A stretch of 30,437 nucleotides of DNA from Anaerolineae bacterium (GCA_016929795.1 JAFGIA010000070.1:1-30437), one strand, 5' to 3'; positions 1 through 8,854 are shown, numbered from the stretch's first letter. Numbers and translations are program-made. Notes: generated by a model not told the origin, from the letters alone.

Positions 1-28
1 CGGCTGGCATTCCGCCTCAAGCATCTAA

Positions 29-55
29 AATCCGTGGAATCCGTGTGAATCCGTG
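29..55. repeat. short tandem AATCCGTG repeat, intergenic
   Basis: Three copies of AATCCGTG lie at 29-36, 38-45 and 48-55. They sit in the non-coding stretch before the first gene. This kind of micro-repeat is familiar to me from intergenic DNA of several environmental bacterial phyla, but I cannot verify copy number here. The rest of 1-166 holds no ORF I can support. Confidence 0.5.
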
Positions 56-166
56 TCCAATTCAAGTACCCACTGAACGCTTACCTTTGTACCACAGATT
101 TCGAGATTGTGCAAGTGCCATTGTTTCCTCTTGGGCACGGGGCGGTAGTAGGCGCGCGCCAACCGG

Positions 167-195
167 TTGACAGGCCCGCCGATCCAGGTTACAAT
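167..195 (+). promoter_or_regulatory. sigma-70 type promoter of sbcD
   Basis: TTGACA at 167-172 is followed by a 17-nt spacer and TACAAT at 190-195 (5 of 6 to consensus). Transcription would begin near 202, giving a leader of about 67 nt. The start codon at 269 is preceded by a GGGAG ribosome site. Confidence 0.75.
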
Positions 196-268
196 AGCTT
201 CTGCCGGCCGGGCCAGGCCCCATGGGCGAGTCCCGGGGAAGGAGGCAGCCGGCGCCTGAGGGAGAACC

Positions 269-1495
269 ATGGACGGTATTCGTATTCTGCATCTGGCCGA
301 TGTGCACATCGGCGTCGAGAACTATGGACAACTCGACGCCGAAACCGGTCTGAACGGCCGGGTGATGGATTTTCTCCGCCGCCTGAACGAGGCGGTGGAC
401 TATGCCATCGAGCACCAGGTAGACTTGGTGCTCTTTGCCGGCGACGCCTACAAGAACCGCGATCCCAACTCGACCTACCGCCGCGAGTTCGCTCGCCGCA
501 TTAAACGGCTGGCCGACGCCGGCATCCCCGTCGTGCTGCTGGTTGGCAACCACGACCTGCCGAGCCAGGAGCGGCGTGCTTCCAGCATCGAGATCTTTTA
601 CACGCTCCAGGTTCCCAACGTCATCGTCGGCCGGCGTGACCAGCTCCACCTGATCCGCACACGCCAGGGCGACCTGATCCAGGTGGCCACGGTGCCCTAC
701 CCGGTGCGCCAGCGACTGCTGGCACATGAAGAGTATAAGGAGCGCACGATCACCGAGCTGGACGACAAGGTGCAGCAGATCGTCGCCGAGAACATCCAGG
801 CGCTTGCCGCGCAGGTCGATCCTGAACTGCCGGCCGTCCTGGTGGGGCATTTCAGCGTGTCCGAGGCCCGATTTGGATCCGAGCGCTCGGTGATGCTGGG
901 ACGCGACGTGGTAGTGCCCCGGAGCGTCGTCGTCGACCCGACGTGGGATTACGTGGCCCTCGGGCACATCCACCGCCACCAGGACCTCAACCCAGGCCAC
1001 CACCCACCGGTAGTTTATTGCGGCAGCCTTGAACGGATCGATTTTGGCGAGGAAAAAGAACCCAAAGGGTTCGTCGTGGCCACCGTGCGCCGTGGGCAGG
1101 CCGAATGGCAATTCTGCCAGGTGAACGCGCGGCCTTTTGTCACGATTCGGTGCGATGTGCGAGACGAGGAGGATCCGCTTGCGGCCCTGCTGCACGCCAT
1201 CGAGCGCCAGGACGTGGCCGATGCGATTGTGCGGGTGCTTGTCCAGGCCCGCGCGGAACAGGAAGGCCTGGTGCGTGACGCCGACGTGCGCCGGGCGCTC
1301 GACAAGGCCTATTATGTCGCCGGCATCAGCCACGAGATCGAGCGCACCTATCGCCAGCGCCTTGGGGGCGAGTCACCGGAGGAGCTGACTCCCCCGGAGC
1401 TGCTTGCCCGCTACCTGGAGTCAATAGACGTGCCAGGCACCAGGATCGATCTCTTGCTCCGCTATGCACAAGAGATCTTGGGGCCGCAAGCCTGA
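269..1495 (+). CDS. sbcD: DNA repair exonuclease SbcD/Mre11
   Basis: This 408-residue protein is a calcineurin-like metallophosphoesterase of the SbcD/Mre11 family, the nuclease half of the SbcCD complex that opens hairpins and processes blocked double-strand ends. The metal-binding motifs appear in order: DVH (D11, H13), GDAYK in place of the usual GDxxD, GNHD, a GHFS histidine and GHIHRH. The later YCGSLERIDFGEE segment is typical of SbcD. The length fits the family (about 380-420). The C-terminal third is the helical capping region that contacts SbcC. The chosen ATG has GGGAG just upstream and a promoter at 167-195. The next gene is not sbcC, so the partner ATPase lies elsewhere or left of the window. 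The GDAYK variant keeps the first Asp but loses the second one of GDxxD; I believe it recurs in related bacteria, but did not check. Confidence 0.93.
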   Translation: MDGIRILHLADVHIGVENYGQLDAETGLNGRVMDFLRRLNEAVDYAIEHQVDLVLFAGDAYKNRDPNSTYRREFARRIKRLADAGIPVVLLVGNHDLPSQERRASSIEIFYTLQVPNVIVGRRDQLHLIRTRQGDLIQVATVPYPVRQRLLAHEEYKERTITELDDKVQQIVAENIQALAAQVDPELPAVLVGHFSVSEARFGSERSVMLGRDVVVPRSVVVDPTWDYVALGHIHRHQDLNPGHHPPVVYCGSLERIDFGEEKEPKGFVVATVRRGQAEWQFCQVNARPFVTIRCDVRDEEDPLAALLHAIERQDVADAIVRVLVQARAEQEGLVRDADVRRALDKAYYVAGISHEIERTYRQRLGGESPEELTPPELLARYLESIDVPGTRIDLLLRYAQEILGPQA

Positions 1496-1509
1496 TCATT
1501 TCGAATGCC

Positions 1510-2910
1510 ATGGATCTGACAGAGGCGGGGCGCCATTATCGTCACCTGAAAAAGCTCCACGAACGGGGTGAGATGGATGACACCATGCTTCGGTTGGAGA
1601 CCGCCAAGCTCCTGGTGTGCGACGACCAGGGTGCCTTTTGGATGGTTGATCCGGAGCTGGACAAGTGGTACTGCAACCAGGGGGGCGGGTGGATTGAAGC
1701 AGATCCAAAGGCAGCCGACGCCACCCAGCCTGCCGCCGGCGAGCAACGCCCAGCCCGGTCCAACCGGCAGCGCACCTGGGGCATCCTGATCGTTGCTCTG
1801 GCCCTGTTCCTGATTGCGTTGGTCCTGCTTGCTTTCATGCGCTGGCCGGCGACGTTGTGGGGATCTCTGGCCCCCACGCCGACCGCCGTCCAGCGGGTGC
1901 AGGTGACCATTGCCTCGCCATCGGCCGAGGGCACCGTTGCTTCGGGCCAGGAGGTGGCCGTCGAGGCCACGCTGCGTGCCGAGCAGGGCTTGCAGTCGGT
2001 GGAGCGCGTCGATTTGGAGGTGGATGGGCAGATCGTGGAGAGCCGCTCGGTCGCGGCGGCTGTGCAGTCGGGGCCGTCGTCACTTCCCCTATCGCTGCCG
2101 TGGCGCCCTGGAGCCATGGGCGATCATGATTTGACGGTCGTCGCACGGTCGGCCGGCGACGACGTGCTCGGACAGGCTATGGTCAGCATCCACGTGGCGC
2201 AGGCACCGGCTGAGACACTGCCCGAGCCCGCATGCACGGCGGATGCCACCTTCTTGGGCCACGTCACCATCCCTGCGGGTAGCGCGTTCCAGCCTGGTGC
2301 GCGCATGGACAAGGTATGGCAGGTGCGCAACAGCGGCACCTGTGCATGGGGTGTCGGCTATGATCTGGTCCAGACGGCAGGTGAGAGCCTTGGGACGGGC
2401 GGATTGGCGACAGTGCCGCTGGCCGGCGCCGGCGATCGCCTCAACCTCGACGTGACGCTCTGGGCACCGATGGAAACGGGGACGTATACCAGTGCCTGGC
2501 AGCTTTGCACGCCAGCCGGTCTCTTCTTTGGGCCTACCTTGACTGTCACCATCGAAGTGGAGGAGGCAGCCGCGCCGGGTGAGCCTCCCGGCATGCCCGG
2601 CCAACTACGGGCGGTGCTGGCCGACGACGGTCAATCGGTGGTACTGACGTGGGACGATCTGTCAGACAACGAGGATGCGTTTCGGATCTATCGTGACGAC
2701 GTCGATGCGAGCATCGCCCTGGTGCCCGCAGACACAACACGTTTCGTCGACCGGGCCGTTGCCTGTGGCAATACCTACCGCTACAGGGTCGCGGCGTTCA
2801 ATGCCGCCGGCCCGTCCCCTTCCTACCGGACAGCACCTGTGGTCATGCCGGCCTGTATCGTGGTCGACACGCCGCCGGCGCCGACTGAACCGGCCGAGTC
2901 CTCCGAGTAA
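1510..2910 (+). CDS. membrane-anchored protein with Nbr1-type and FnIII domains
   Basis: This 466-residue protein has a cytoplasmic N-terminus of about 95 residues with a small domain rich in Trp and Tyr (WYCNQGGGW). A transmembrane segment follows at roughly 97-120 (ILIVALALFLIALVLLAFM). Outside come an Ig-like region (about 130-230), a Nbr1 FW-type domain (about 240-350, with KVWQVRNSGTCAW and TYTSAWQLC), a fibronectin type III domain (about 358-445), and a Pro/Glu tail. The Nbr1 FW and FnIII calls rest on recognisable family motifs. Such domains usually bind proteins or sugars on the cell surface, and no catalytic site is visible. The gene begins 14 nt after sbcD without a clear ribosome site, so it may be translated as part of the same transcript. 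The N-terminal 70 residues suggest a sensor of an internal signal, but that is a guess. Function unknown. Confidence 0.8.
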   Translation: MDLTEAGRHYRHLKKLHERGEMDDTMLRLETAKLLVCDDQGAFWMVDPELDKWYCNQGGGWIEADPKAADATQPAAGEQRPARSNRQRTWGILIVALALFLIALVLLAFMRWPATLWGSLAPTPTAVQRVQVTIASPSAEGTVASGQEVAVEATLRAEQGLQSVERVDLEVDGQIVESRSVAAAVQSGPSSLPLSLPWRPGAMGDHDLTVVARSAGDDVLGQAMVSIHVAQAPAETLPEPACTADATFLGHVTIPAGSAFQPGARMDKVWQVRNSGTCAWGVGYDLVQTAGESLGTGGLATVPLAGAGDRLNLDVTLWAPMETGTYTSAWQLCTPAGLFFGPTLTVTIEVEEAAAPGEPPGMPGQLRAVLADDGQSVVLTWDDLSDNEDAFRIYRDDVDASIALVPADTTRFVDRAVACGNTYRYRVAAFNAAGPSPSYRTAPVVMPACIVVDTPPAPTEPAESSE

Positions 2911-2928
2911 CCGTGCATGGCGGTGAAA

Positions 2929-2968
2929 GATTGGAAGGCCGGCTGGCTGACCTTCCACCCTTCCAATC
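2929..2968 (+). terminator. hairpin after the Nbr1-FnIII gene
   Basis: The arms GATTGGAAGG (2929-2938) and CCTTCCAATC (2959-2968) are perfectly complementary over 10 bp with a 20-nt loop. They lie 18 nt after the stop codon. There is no T-run, so this is a weak or factor-dependent terminator, or a processing stem. Confidence 0.45.
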
Positions 2969-3044
2969 CCAGATCGCGTAATATCCAGCCTCGTCAGGCA
3001 TCTTGTAAAACGCAATCTCGTCGACTCGTCTGTCAGGAGAAATC

Positions 3045-4055
3045 ATGCTGAAGCGTTGGCAGTTCTGGCTTGGGGTAGCGGTCAGTGCCGTTTTTGTCTA
3101 TCTTACCGTGCGCGGCCTGGACCTGGCAGTGGCGTGGCACCACATCCGCACTGCTGCGTACTGGTGGCTCATCCCGGGCGTCGCCATCTATTTCTTTGGG
3201 GTGTGGGCACGCACGTGGCGCTGGCACTATATGCTCCGCGCGTTGAAATCGATCCCCCTGAGCCGGCTCTTTCCGGTGGTATGCATCGGCTATATGGGCA
3301 ACAATATCTTTCCGGCGCGGATCGGCGAGGTGCTGCGCGCCTACGTCCTGCGGCGCAAAGAGGATGTGAGCGTCAGCGCCAGCCTGGCAACGATCCTGGT
3401 CGAGCGTATTTTCGACGGCGTCGTGATGCTTCTCTTTGTGTTCGTGGGCCTGCCCCTGGCCCCCAATATTCCCGGTGACTGGCGGCAGTTCGTCATCGTC
3501 TTTAGCCTGATCTTCTTTGGCGCCCTCGGTGTCTTTTTCGTGATCGCCGCGTCTCCCAGGCGCTCGCAGGCGATCTATAACTGGGCCATCGACCGCCTGG
3601 TGCCGGCGCGCTTTCGCGAGCCGGTGCGCGGCGTTGCCGATCGCTTTATGGAAGGGCTCTACTTTTTGCGCAGCGGGCGCGACGTGGGGATGATCTTTGT
3701 CACGTCGCTCGTCGTTTGGCTCGCCGAGACAGGCAAGTACTGGTTCGTGATGCACGCTTTTGCCTTCGAGGTGTCATTCTTTGCGCTGATGTTGATGAAT
3801 GGCGTGGTGAACCTGTTTACGACGATCCCCTCCGCGCCAGGCTATGTGGGCACGTTTGACAAGCCGGGAGTCGAGGTGTTGAAGGCATTTGGCGTAAATG
3901 AGAATATCGCGTTTGCCTACACAATTGTGCTGCACGTTGCCCTCTGGTTCCCAATCACGGCCCTCGGTGCCTATTATATGTGGCGCGAGAGCCTGACGTG
4001 GGCCGAGCTGAGCACCGCGTCGGCGAGCATCCGCGAGCACCCGGAAAGCCCCTAA
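3045..4055 (+). CDS. flippase-like membrane protein (UPF0104/LPG synthase TM family)
   Basis: This 336-residue integral membrane protein has about eight hydrophobic segments. It belongs to the flippase-like family related to the membrane half of lysylphosphatidylglycerol synthase MprF and to YbhN/AglD proteins. Conserved-looking family signatures are GNNIFPARIGEVLRAY (about residues 85-100), ILVERIFDGV (about 116-125), and TTIPSAPGYVGTFD near residues 259-272. The arrangement and length fit the family, whose members are thought to move or present lipid-linked groups across the membrane. The substrate cannot be told from sequence. The soluble lysyl-transferase domain of MprF is absent. The start ATG has AGGAG five bases upstream. 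The next gene converges from the other strand, 56 nt away. Confidence 0.85.
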   Translation: MLKRWQFWLGVAVSAVFVYLTVRGLDLAVAWHHIRTAAYWWLIPGVAIYFFGVWARTWRWHYMLRALKSIPLSRLFPVVCIGYMGNNIFPARIGEVLRAYVLRRKEDVSVSASLATILVERIFDGVVMLLFVFVGLPLAPNIPGDWRQFVIVFSLIFFGALGVFFVIAASPRRSQAIYNWAIDRLVPARFREPVRGVADRFMEGLYFLRSGRDVGMIFVTSLVVWLAETGKYWFVMHAFAFEVSFFALMLMNGVVNLFTTIPSAPGYVGTFDKPGVEVLKAFGVNENIAFAYTIVLHVALWFPITALGAYYMWRESLTWAELSTASASIREHPESP

Positions 4056-4111
4056 ACTGAAGCCAAGATGAAATCTCTGCCAGGTGCAACCCGCCTGCGG
4101 CATAATTTTCC

Positions 4112-4402
4112 CTATCCCCCCGCTACCGGCAGGAATAGATAAACTCGATCGCCATCGCGCAGCGTGGCGGCCGCAGCCCCGTCGAACGGGACGGGGCGGG
4201 CGTTGACGAACAGGGTGTAGGGCACCTGTCGGAGGGTGCCACGCAGCCCTTTGCCCTGCAGGCCCGCTTCAAAGTCAGGATAGCGCGCGCGCAGCGCATC
4301 AAGCAGCTCTGCCACCGTGCTGCCTTCTGGCATCGACAGACTGGCCTTGGCCTCGCCGACCACCTGCGACAGCGGCATGCCCATCCTGACGGTCACTTTC
4401 AT
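4112..4402 (-). CDS. MoaD/ThiS-family sulfur-carrier-like protein
   Basis: This 96-residue protein has a beta-grasp pattern of the MoaD/ThiS type: an N-terminal strand (MKVTVRMGM), STVAELLDALRARYP helix, a VNARPV strand, a DGDRVYLFLPVAGG end and the diagnostic C-terminal Gly-Gly. In this family the terminal glycine is adenylated by an E1-like enzyme and then turned into a thiocarboxylate that gives sulfur to molybdopterin, thiamine or other products. At 96 residues it is a little longer than the 80-90 typical for MoaD. GGAGGTG lies just before the ATG. It follows the metalloprotease gene by 26 nt on the same strand, so the two may share a transcript. No molybdenum cofactor or thiamine genes lie nearby, so the substrate is unknown. 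Confidence 0.82.
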   Translation of the reverse strand: MKVTVRMGMPLSQVVGEAKASLSMPEGSTVAELLDALRARYPDFEAGLQGKGLRGTLRQVPYTLFVNARPVPFDGAAAATLRDGDRVYLFLPVAGG

Positions 4403-4428
4403 TTACCCACCTCCGGCTGAGCCTGCTT

Positions 4429-5376
4429 TCACTCACCATCTCGCTGCACGAGGGGCAGGTAGAGCCGGTAGGGTGAAACGGTAAAGGTCCAGGTGGCCGA
4501 AGGAGCGAGGTCGCTGCCCTGGCTCACAACCCTGACTTGCCAGTAGTAGGTGCCGGACGATAGGGTGGTGCCGGGTGTGTCGACGGTGCCGGAGATGATG
4601 GCGTCCACGATGGGCGTGCCCCAATCGGGAGCGTCATCGACCAGGAGCCGGTATGAAAGGGCGCCGTTTGCCCCGTGCCACGAGAAGGTGGGCGTGCCGG
4701 CCACCGTGCTGCCGTCAGGGGGCGAGGTGAGGAGCGGTGCATTGACAATGTCGAGGCGGCGGGCAGGCGACCAGTCTCCGGCGCCGCACTCGTTGGCGGC
4801 GAGGACTTGCCAGTAAAAGGTGCCGGCGGTGATGATGGCCGTCGGGGTGAAGGCCGGGGCAGTGGTGGTCGCCGTGAAGAGGGGCGAGGCAAAGGCAAGG
4901 TCGGCGGCGAGGGCGACCTGGTACGATGTGGCGCCGTCGACGGCATCCCAGGCAAAGTGGAGCCCGGTATCGCAGGCGATGGTGCCGCTGAGTGGGTAGG
5001 TGAGGGTGGGCATGGCAGGCACGGAGAAGGTGGCGGCAGTGGCCACGTTGCTATAGCCGGAATCGGTGCTGGTGGCGGCACGGTGGGCACGGACGCGATA
5101 GTCATAGGCGGTGTCGCAAGCAAGGGCGAGGTCGACGTAGGTCGTGACGTTGGCCGTGACCGTGGCGACCTCGGTCCAGGCGGCGGCGCTCGCAGGGGAG
5201 CGCTCGACGTGGAAGGCGGACTCGTCGGGTGAATGGTCGGCCCAGGTGAGCACGACCCGAGCGGGAGAGAGAGAGGTGGCGACGAGATCGGACGGAGGGG
5301 CGAGGGCCAGGATGCCGGTGACGAGGAGATCGTCGATGGCATAGCCATCGCTGGGAATAGGATCGTCGTCAAGGTA
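4429..5376 (-). pseudogene. in-frame C-terminal part of the metalloprotease (FnIII domains, YLPLV tail)
   Basis: This segment continues the metalloprotease reading frame after a TAG at 5377-5379, with no shift in frame. It starts with YLDDDPIPSDGYAIDDLLVTG, which completes the jelly-roll domain cut by the stop. Next come one clear fibronectin type III domain (APPSDLVATSLSPARVVLTW) and two more FnIII/Ig-like repeats, each ending in FYWQV or YYWQV. The protein ends YRLYLPLVQRDGE. It has no start codon with a good ribosome site near its beginning, and no signal peptide. Free translation would leave it in the cytoplasm, so it is best read as the severed tail of the upstream gene. An ATG-type start is available at 5253 but without signal sequence. 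Confidence 0.8.
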
Positions 5377-5379
5377 CTA
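5377..5379 (-). other. in-frame TAG (codon 700) interrupting the metalloprotease
   Basis: The plus strand reads CTA at 5377-5379, giving TAG on the coding strand. The flanking peptide is HFLVKF, stop, YLDDDP. In this jelly-roll type the motif is usually KFQ followed by an acidic stretch and D-G-W/Y-x-I-D-D. A Gln codon CAG changed to TAG by one base is the simplest explanation. Confidence 0.85.
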
Positions 5380-7476
5380 GAACTTGACGAGAAAGTGGTC
5401 GTTGAGCGTCATGCCGGCGGCGGCGGCTTGGGCGTCAAGGTCGACCACGGACCTGGTGAAGGAAAAGGGGCCTTGATTGAAAGAGACGACGCGCACCCAG
5501 GTCGCGCCATCGTCGTCGCTGAGAAAGACACCATCGTCAACGTGATCCTCGTCGACGAACTCGCGCCACCAAAAGCTCAGATCGACCTCTTCATAAGCGC
5601 TCAAATCGAGGGCAAGGATAGCAGCGGCGTGCGATTCGAATTGGGGCGCGGATCTGTCGTCGAGGAGGAGGCTGTAGGTGCCGGTGTGGGGGTAGGCAGT
5701 GCCGACGCGCACGCGGCCCGTATAGTCGGTCTCGATCGCCCAGCCGCTCCCAAGGTCGCCACTCTCAAAGCCATCGGCAAAGGGGAGGGAGACGGGCACG
5801 AGTGGGTAGCCGGTGGCGTCGTGCAGGGCGTTTGCTTCACTGACCACTACCTGGTGCTTGACGGGGCTGAAGGTGTAGCCGCTGTGGCTAAGGCTAACGG
5901 TGTACGGGCCGTTGGTAAAGCCTGACTGCGTATAGAAGCCAGTGGGGTCGGTGGTGACAGGGGGCTGCGCGCCGCCGAAATCGACGGTCACGCCCTCGAT
6001 GCCAGAGCCATGTGGGTCGCGGACGTAGCCCGAGATATCGTAGGCGACCCCGAACTGAATGGTGACGGTAAAGCCAAGTGCATTAGCGGCGTTGATGGTG
6101 ACTGTGAGATCGTTGGCGACATCGACAAAGGTTTCACCCACTTTCCACATGGCCCCTTCGTCGCCGGTGTTGCCGTTGCCATCTGGGTCGAGGACGTAGG
6201 CATAGTCGCCGTCCACGCGGTGGATGATGACCGCCTCACCATTCAGCTTGGAATCGTAGCCGACCTTGTGGCGCGTTTCGAGGGTGTAAACGCTGCCGGG
6301 CATGGTCAAGAGCGGGATGCTGGCTATCTTGTAGTTGGTCGTTTGGGGCAACGCAGTGCGCTCCAAAAAGATGGTGGCGTCGCTGCCGATGGTCGCCTGG
6401 TACTGCTCCTCGGGCGAGAACCAGCCGAGCTGGTTTTTGTAGGGGGAGATGGTGTGCTGGCCCATGCAACCGTAGATGGGATGGGTGGCCTCATCACAGT
6501 TCGCCCAGGCATCGCTCATGACGTCCCAGTGGTTGTCGTACACGTTACCGTACATGCCGGAAGAGTGGGACAGGCCAAAGCCGTGGCCCATCTCGTGGGC
6601 AATGACGGTGACATTTCCCCAGCCCCAGGGCGGCTCCCACGTCATGCGCCAGTTGCGCCACACGCCGTCCAGGTTCAACCACATGCTGCCACCCCAGGCG
6701 CAGCAGTCGAGGTTGGCGTTGAACATGAGGTTGATGCCGACATAGTCGGGGTAAAAGACATCGGCATCGGCAACGGCGGTGCAGTCGTTGGCGGCGCGGG
6801 TGTGGTCGAGGTCGGGAACACCGTCTCCATTCTGGTCGTAGACGTAGTAAGACCAGGGATGTGGCAGATCGTACCAGCCGAAGGCGCCACTGCCGAGCAC
6901 GTTGGCTATATCGAAGGATTGTTCGCGCCAGTAGTGGTCGAGGCCGGGAAGCTCGCTGCCGTACATGCCCTGAAAGTAGGAGAGGGGTTGAGGCTCGCCA
7001 GGGACGTCGGAGAATTTGCACAGGATCGAGACCCAGGGCTGCGAGCCGATGATGTCGTCGACGGTATCGTCGATGGCAGCCGCTGGCCGGATCGAGGACG
7101 CGCGCAGGGTGGGATAGGGCGAGTCCGGGGCACCAACCCAGGCCCCGGAGACGATGACACGCTGGCGGTTGAGGCGGAGGATGCCGTCCGCGGGTAGATC
7201 GACCTGGGGGTCGAGTCTGAGCTGCACGAGGCGGCGGTTGGTGGTGGCAAGGAAGTAGAGAGGGCCGGACGGATCTGCCCCCTCAGGAGCGTCACCCCAA
7301 AGGATGGTGAGCCATCCGTCGAGCAGGGCGGCTGTCGCCGGCGGCTGCTGGGCCGATGCGGGGAGGGCGACGCGGGAAGCGCCCAGGCTGGCCAAGAGGA
7401 CGGCGGCTACGAGCAGGCAGCGCGCCAGTGTGGCAGCGGGCCGCCTTTTCCAACGGGTTGGTTCGGTTTTGAACAT
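5377..7476 (-). CDS. secreted M6-like metalloprotease, truncated by TAG
   Basis: This open frame encodes 699 residues. It has an Arg-rich N-terminus and a signal peptide (about 15-42, ending PASAQ). A peptidase domain of the M6 immune-inhibitor-A type follows, with the zinc motif HEMGHGFGLSH (H294, E295, H298, H304) and a methionine turn WDVMSD. A carboxypeptidase-regulatory-like repeat (SGYVRDPHGSGIEG) begins near residue 495. Then comes a jelly-roll/MAM-like domain (FADGFESGDLGSGW, about 580-700) that the TAG cuts in its last strands. M6 enzymes are secreted proteases. The catalytic domain is intact, so a shortened protease might still be active. A perfect promoter (7509-7537) and AAGGAG before ATG support a living gene. 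Compared with its in-frame continuation the full protein would be 1015 residues. Confidence 0.88.
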   Translation of the reverse strand: MFKTEPTRWKRRPAATLARCLLVAAVLLASLGASRVALPASAQQPPATAALLDGWLTILWGDAPEGADPSGPLYFLATTNRRLVQLRLDPQVDLPADGILRLNRQRVIVSGAWVGAPDSPYPTLRASSIRPAAAIDDTVDDIIGSQPWVSILCKFSDVPGEPQPLSYFQGMYGSELPGLDHYWREQSFDIANVLGSGAFGWYDLPHPWSYYVYDQNGDGVPDLDHTRAANDCTAVADADVFYPDYVGINLMFNANLDCCAWGGSMWLNLDGVWRNWRMTWEPPWGWGNVTVIAHEMGHGFGLSHSSGMYGNVYDNHWDVMSDAWANCDEATHPIYGCMGQHTISPYKNQLGWFSPEEQYQATIGSDATIFLERTALPQTTNYKIASIPLLTMPGSVYTLETRHKVGYDSKLNGEAVIIHRVDGDYAYVLDPDGNGNTGDEGAMWKVGETFVDVANDLTVTINAANALGFTVTIQFGVAYDISGYVRDPHGSGIEGVTVDFGGAQPPVTTDPTGFYTQSGFTNGPYTVSLSHSGYTFSPVKHQVVVSEANALHDATGYPLVPVSLPFADGFESGDLGSGWAIETDYTGRVRVGTAYPHTGTYSLLLDDRSAPQFESHAAAILALDLSAYEEVDLSFWWREFVDEDHVDDGVFLSDDDGATWVRVVSFNQGPFSFTRSVVDLDAQAAAAGMTLNDHFLVKF

Positions 7477-7508
7477 CCCTTCTCCTTCTCGAGGTGCTGC
7501 TGGTCGTG

Positions 7509-7537
7509 ATTATAGGCGAGCCGGGATATGGTGTCAA
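7509..7537 (-). promoter_or_regulatory. consensus promoter of the metalloprotease gene
   Basis: On the minus strand TTGACA (7532-7537) and TATAAT (7509-7514) are separated by exactly 17 nt. Both hexamers match the sigma-70 consensus fully. The start codon is at 7476 and AAGGAG lies 5 nt before it. Confidence 0.85.
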
Positions 7538-7571
7538 CTTGGGCATGGCCCAGGTGATTGCGGCATAGGGG

Positions 7572-8756
7572 TCAGATCAAATAGTCTTTGAGCAGGCGGC
7601 TGCGGCGCGGGTGGCGCAGGCGGCGCAGGGCTTCTTTTTCGATCTGCCGGACGCGCTCGCGAGAGACGCCAAAGCGCTCACCGATCTCGGCCAGGGTATA
7701 GTCGTAGCCGTTTTCGAGCCCGAAGCGCATGCGCAGGATGCGCGCCTGGCGCGGGGTAAGGGTAAGCAGCAGGTCTTCGAGGGCATCGCGCAACATCGCC
7801 TGCTCGGCTGCTTCAGGCGGCGGCGGAGCGCTGTCGTCTTCGATAAAGCTGCCCAGCTCGTCGTCCTCTTCTTCGCCCACAGGCCTCTGAAGCGACAGGG
7901 GCTGGCGAGACACGCTCATCATCCAGCGCACTTTTTCGGGGTGCATGCCCACGGCTTCGGCAACCTCTTCGGGCGTGGCCTGGCGCCCGCGCTCTTGCTC
8001 GATCTCGCGCGCGGTGCGGTGCATTCTGCGGAGTGAGTCGGCCAGGTGGACCGGGAGACGGATGGTGCGCCCCTGGTCGGGCAGCGCGCGGGTGATCGAC
8101 TGGCGGATCCACCACGTGGCGTAGGTGCTAAACTTGTAGCCAAGGTCAGGGTCGAATTTGTCGACGGCGCGCATGAGGCCGATGTTACCCTCCTGGATCA
8201 GGTCCTGGAAGGGGACACCGTGGCCCTGATACTTTTTGGCGATACTGACGACGAGGCGCGTATTGGCCATGATCAGGCGCTCGCGCGCGGCGCTGCCATC
8301 GCGCAGCGCGCGGCGCAGGCGGACGTGATCCTTTTCATCGTGCCCGTCGCGCGCCAGGTGGCGGCGGGCGCGGCGGGCGCGCTGCCAGCGACGCGACAGG
8401 TCCTGCTCCTCCTCACGGGAGAGGAGGGGCTCCTGGGCCATTTCGAAAAAGTAGAGGCCAATGGTATCGGTGGTAGGGATATCGCCGAAGGCGCTCTCGC
8501 GATCGGTGACGCGCGCGCGTGGTTCGGCTGCTTGTGGGGGCGATGGAGCCGCGGGGGCGTGTGCCTTGGCCTGTGCCTCGTCCTCATAGACGGCAATCTC
8601 CATCTCGGTCAAGTCGTCAAAGAGAGCGTCGAGCGCCTCCAGGTTTTCTTCGGCGTGCGGCAAGACCGCGACGATCTCTCTGAGGGTAACATAGCCCCGC
8701 TTGGCCGCTGTGGTGAGCCATTCATCCCAAGCTGTTTGCCTTGCTGTGGTTGCCAC
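7572..8756 (-). CDS. rpoD: RNA polymerase primary sigma factor RpoD/SigA
   Basis: This is a primary-type sigma factor of 394 residues. The short N-terminal module ([19 protein letters not shown]) is the region 1.1-like fold. Region 1.2 starts at [21 protein letters not shown]. Region 2 has [30 protein letters not shown] and the -10 recognition helix [13 protein letters not shown]. Region 3 has RLPVHL. Region 4 has [15 protein letters not shown] and the helix-turn-helix [20 protein letters not shown]. These assign it to RpoD with near certainty. The open frame begins at 8822, but GTG at 8756 is chosen since AAGAAGGAG lies just 4 nt before it and the upstream residues look like untranslated leader. 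An extended -10 promoter is at 8846-8854. The many TTGACA/TATAAT promoters in this window would be read by this factor. Confidence 0.95.
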   Translation of the reverse strand: MATTARQTAWDEWLTTAAKRGYVTLREIVAVLPHAEENLEALDALFDDLTEMEIAVYEDEAQAKAHAPAAPSPPQAAEPRARVTDRESAFGDIPTTDTIGLYFFEMAQEPLLSREEEQDLSRRWQRARRARRHLARDGHDEKDHVRLRRALRDGSAARERLIMANTRLVVSIAKKYQGHGVPFQDLIQEGNIGLMRAVDKFDPDLGYKFSTYATWWIRQSITRALPDQGRTIRLPVHLADSLRRMHRTAREIEQERGRQATPEEVAEAVGMHPEKVRWMMSVSRQPLSLQRPVGEEEDDELGSFIEDDSAPPPPEAAEQAMLRDALEDLLLTLTPRQARILRMRFGLENGYDYTLAEIGERFGVSRERVRQIEKEALRRLRHPRRSRLLKDYLI

Positions 8757-8845
8757 GCTTCTCCTTCTTGATACAGACTCAAATCGCCGGCGCAGAATGA
8801 CCAGATCCTGTGCCGAGGACATCCCACCCTTCCCGATTCGGAACC

Positions 8846-8854
8846 ATTATAACA
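8846..8854 (-). promoter_or_regulatory. extended -10 promoter of rpoD
   Basis: The minus strand reads TGTTATAAT, an extended -10 element (TGn before TATAAT). No good -35 box is seen at the right distance, which extended -10 promoters tolerate. The leader to the GTG at 8756 would be about 80 nt. Confidence 0.65.

Noticed and set aside
62..1333. Long minus-strand frame of 423 codons over sbcD
   Set aside because: It is the mirror of the SbcD frame in GC-rich DNA. It has no ribosome site and no recognisable domain, while SbcD on the plus strand has all its motifs.
5377..5379. TAG read as pyrrolysine or a changed genetic code
   Set aside because: TAG ends at least six other genes here (MoaD-like, LOG, proS, cytochrome b-c, rhodanese, 11-heme). 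A global change is excluded, and no Pyl signal is visible. A point mutation is simpler.
6010..7197. 395-codon plus-strand frame over the metalloprotease
   Set aside because: Antisense shadow of the protease gene, which has the zinc motif, promoter and signal peptide.
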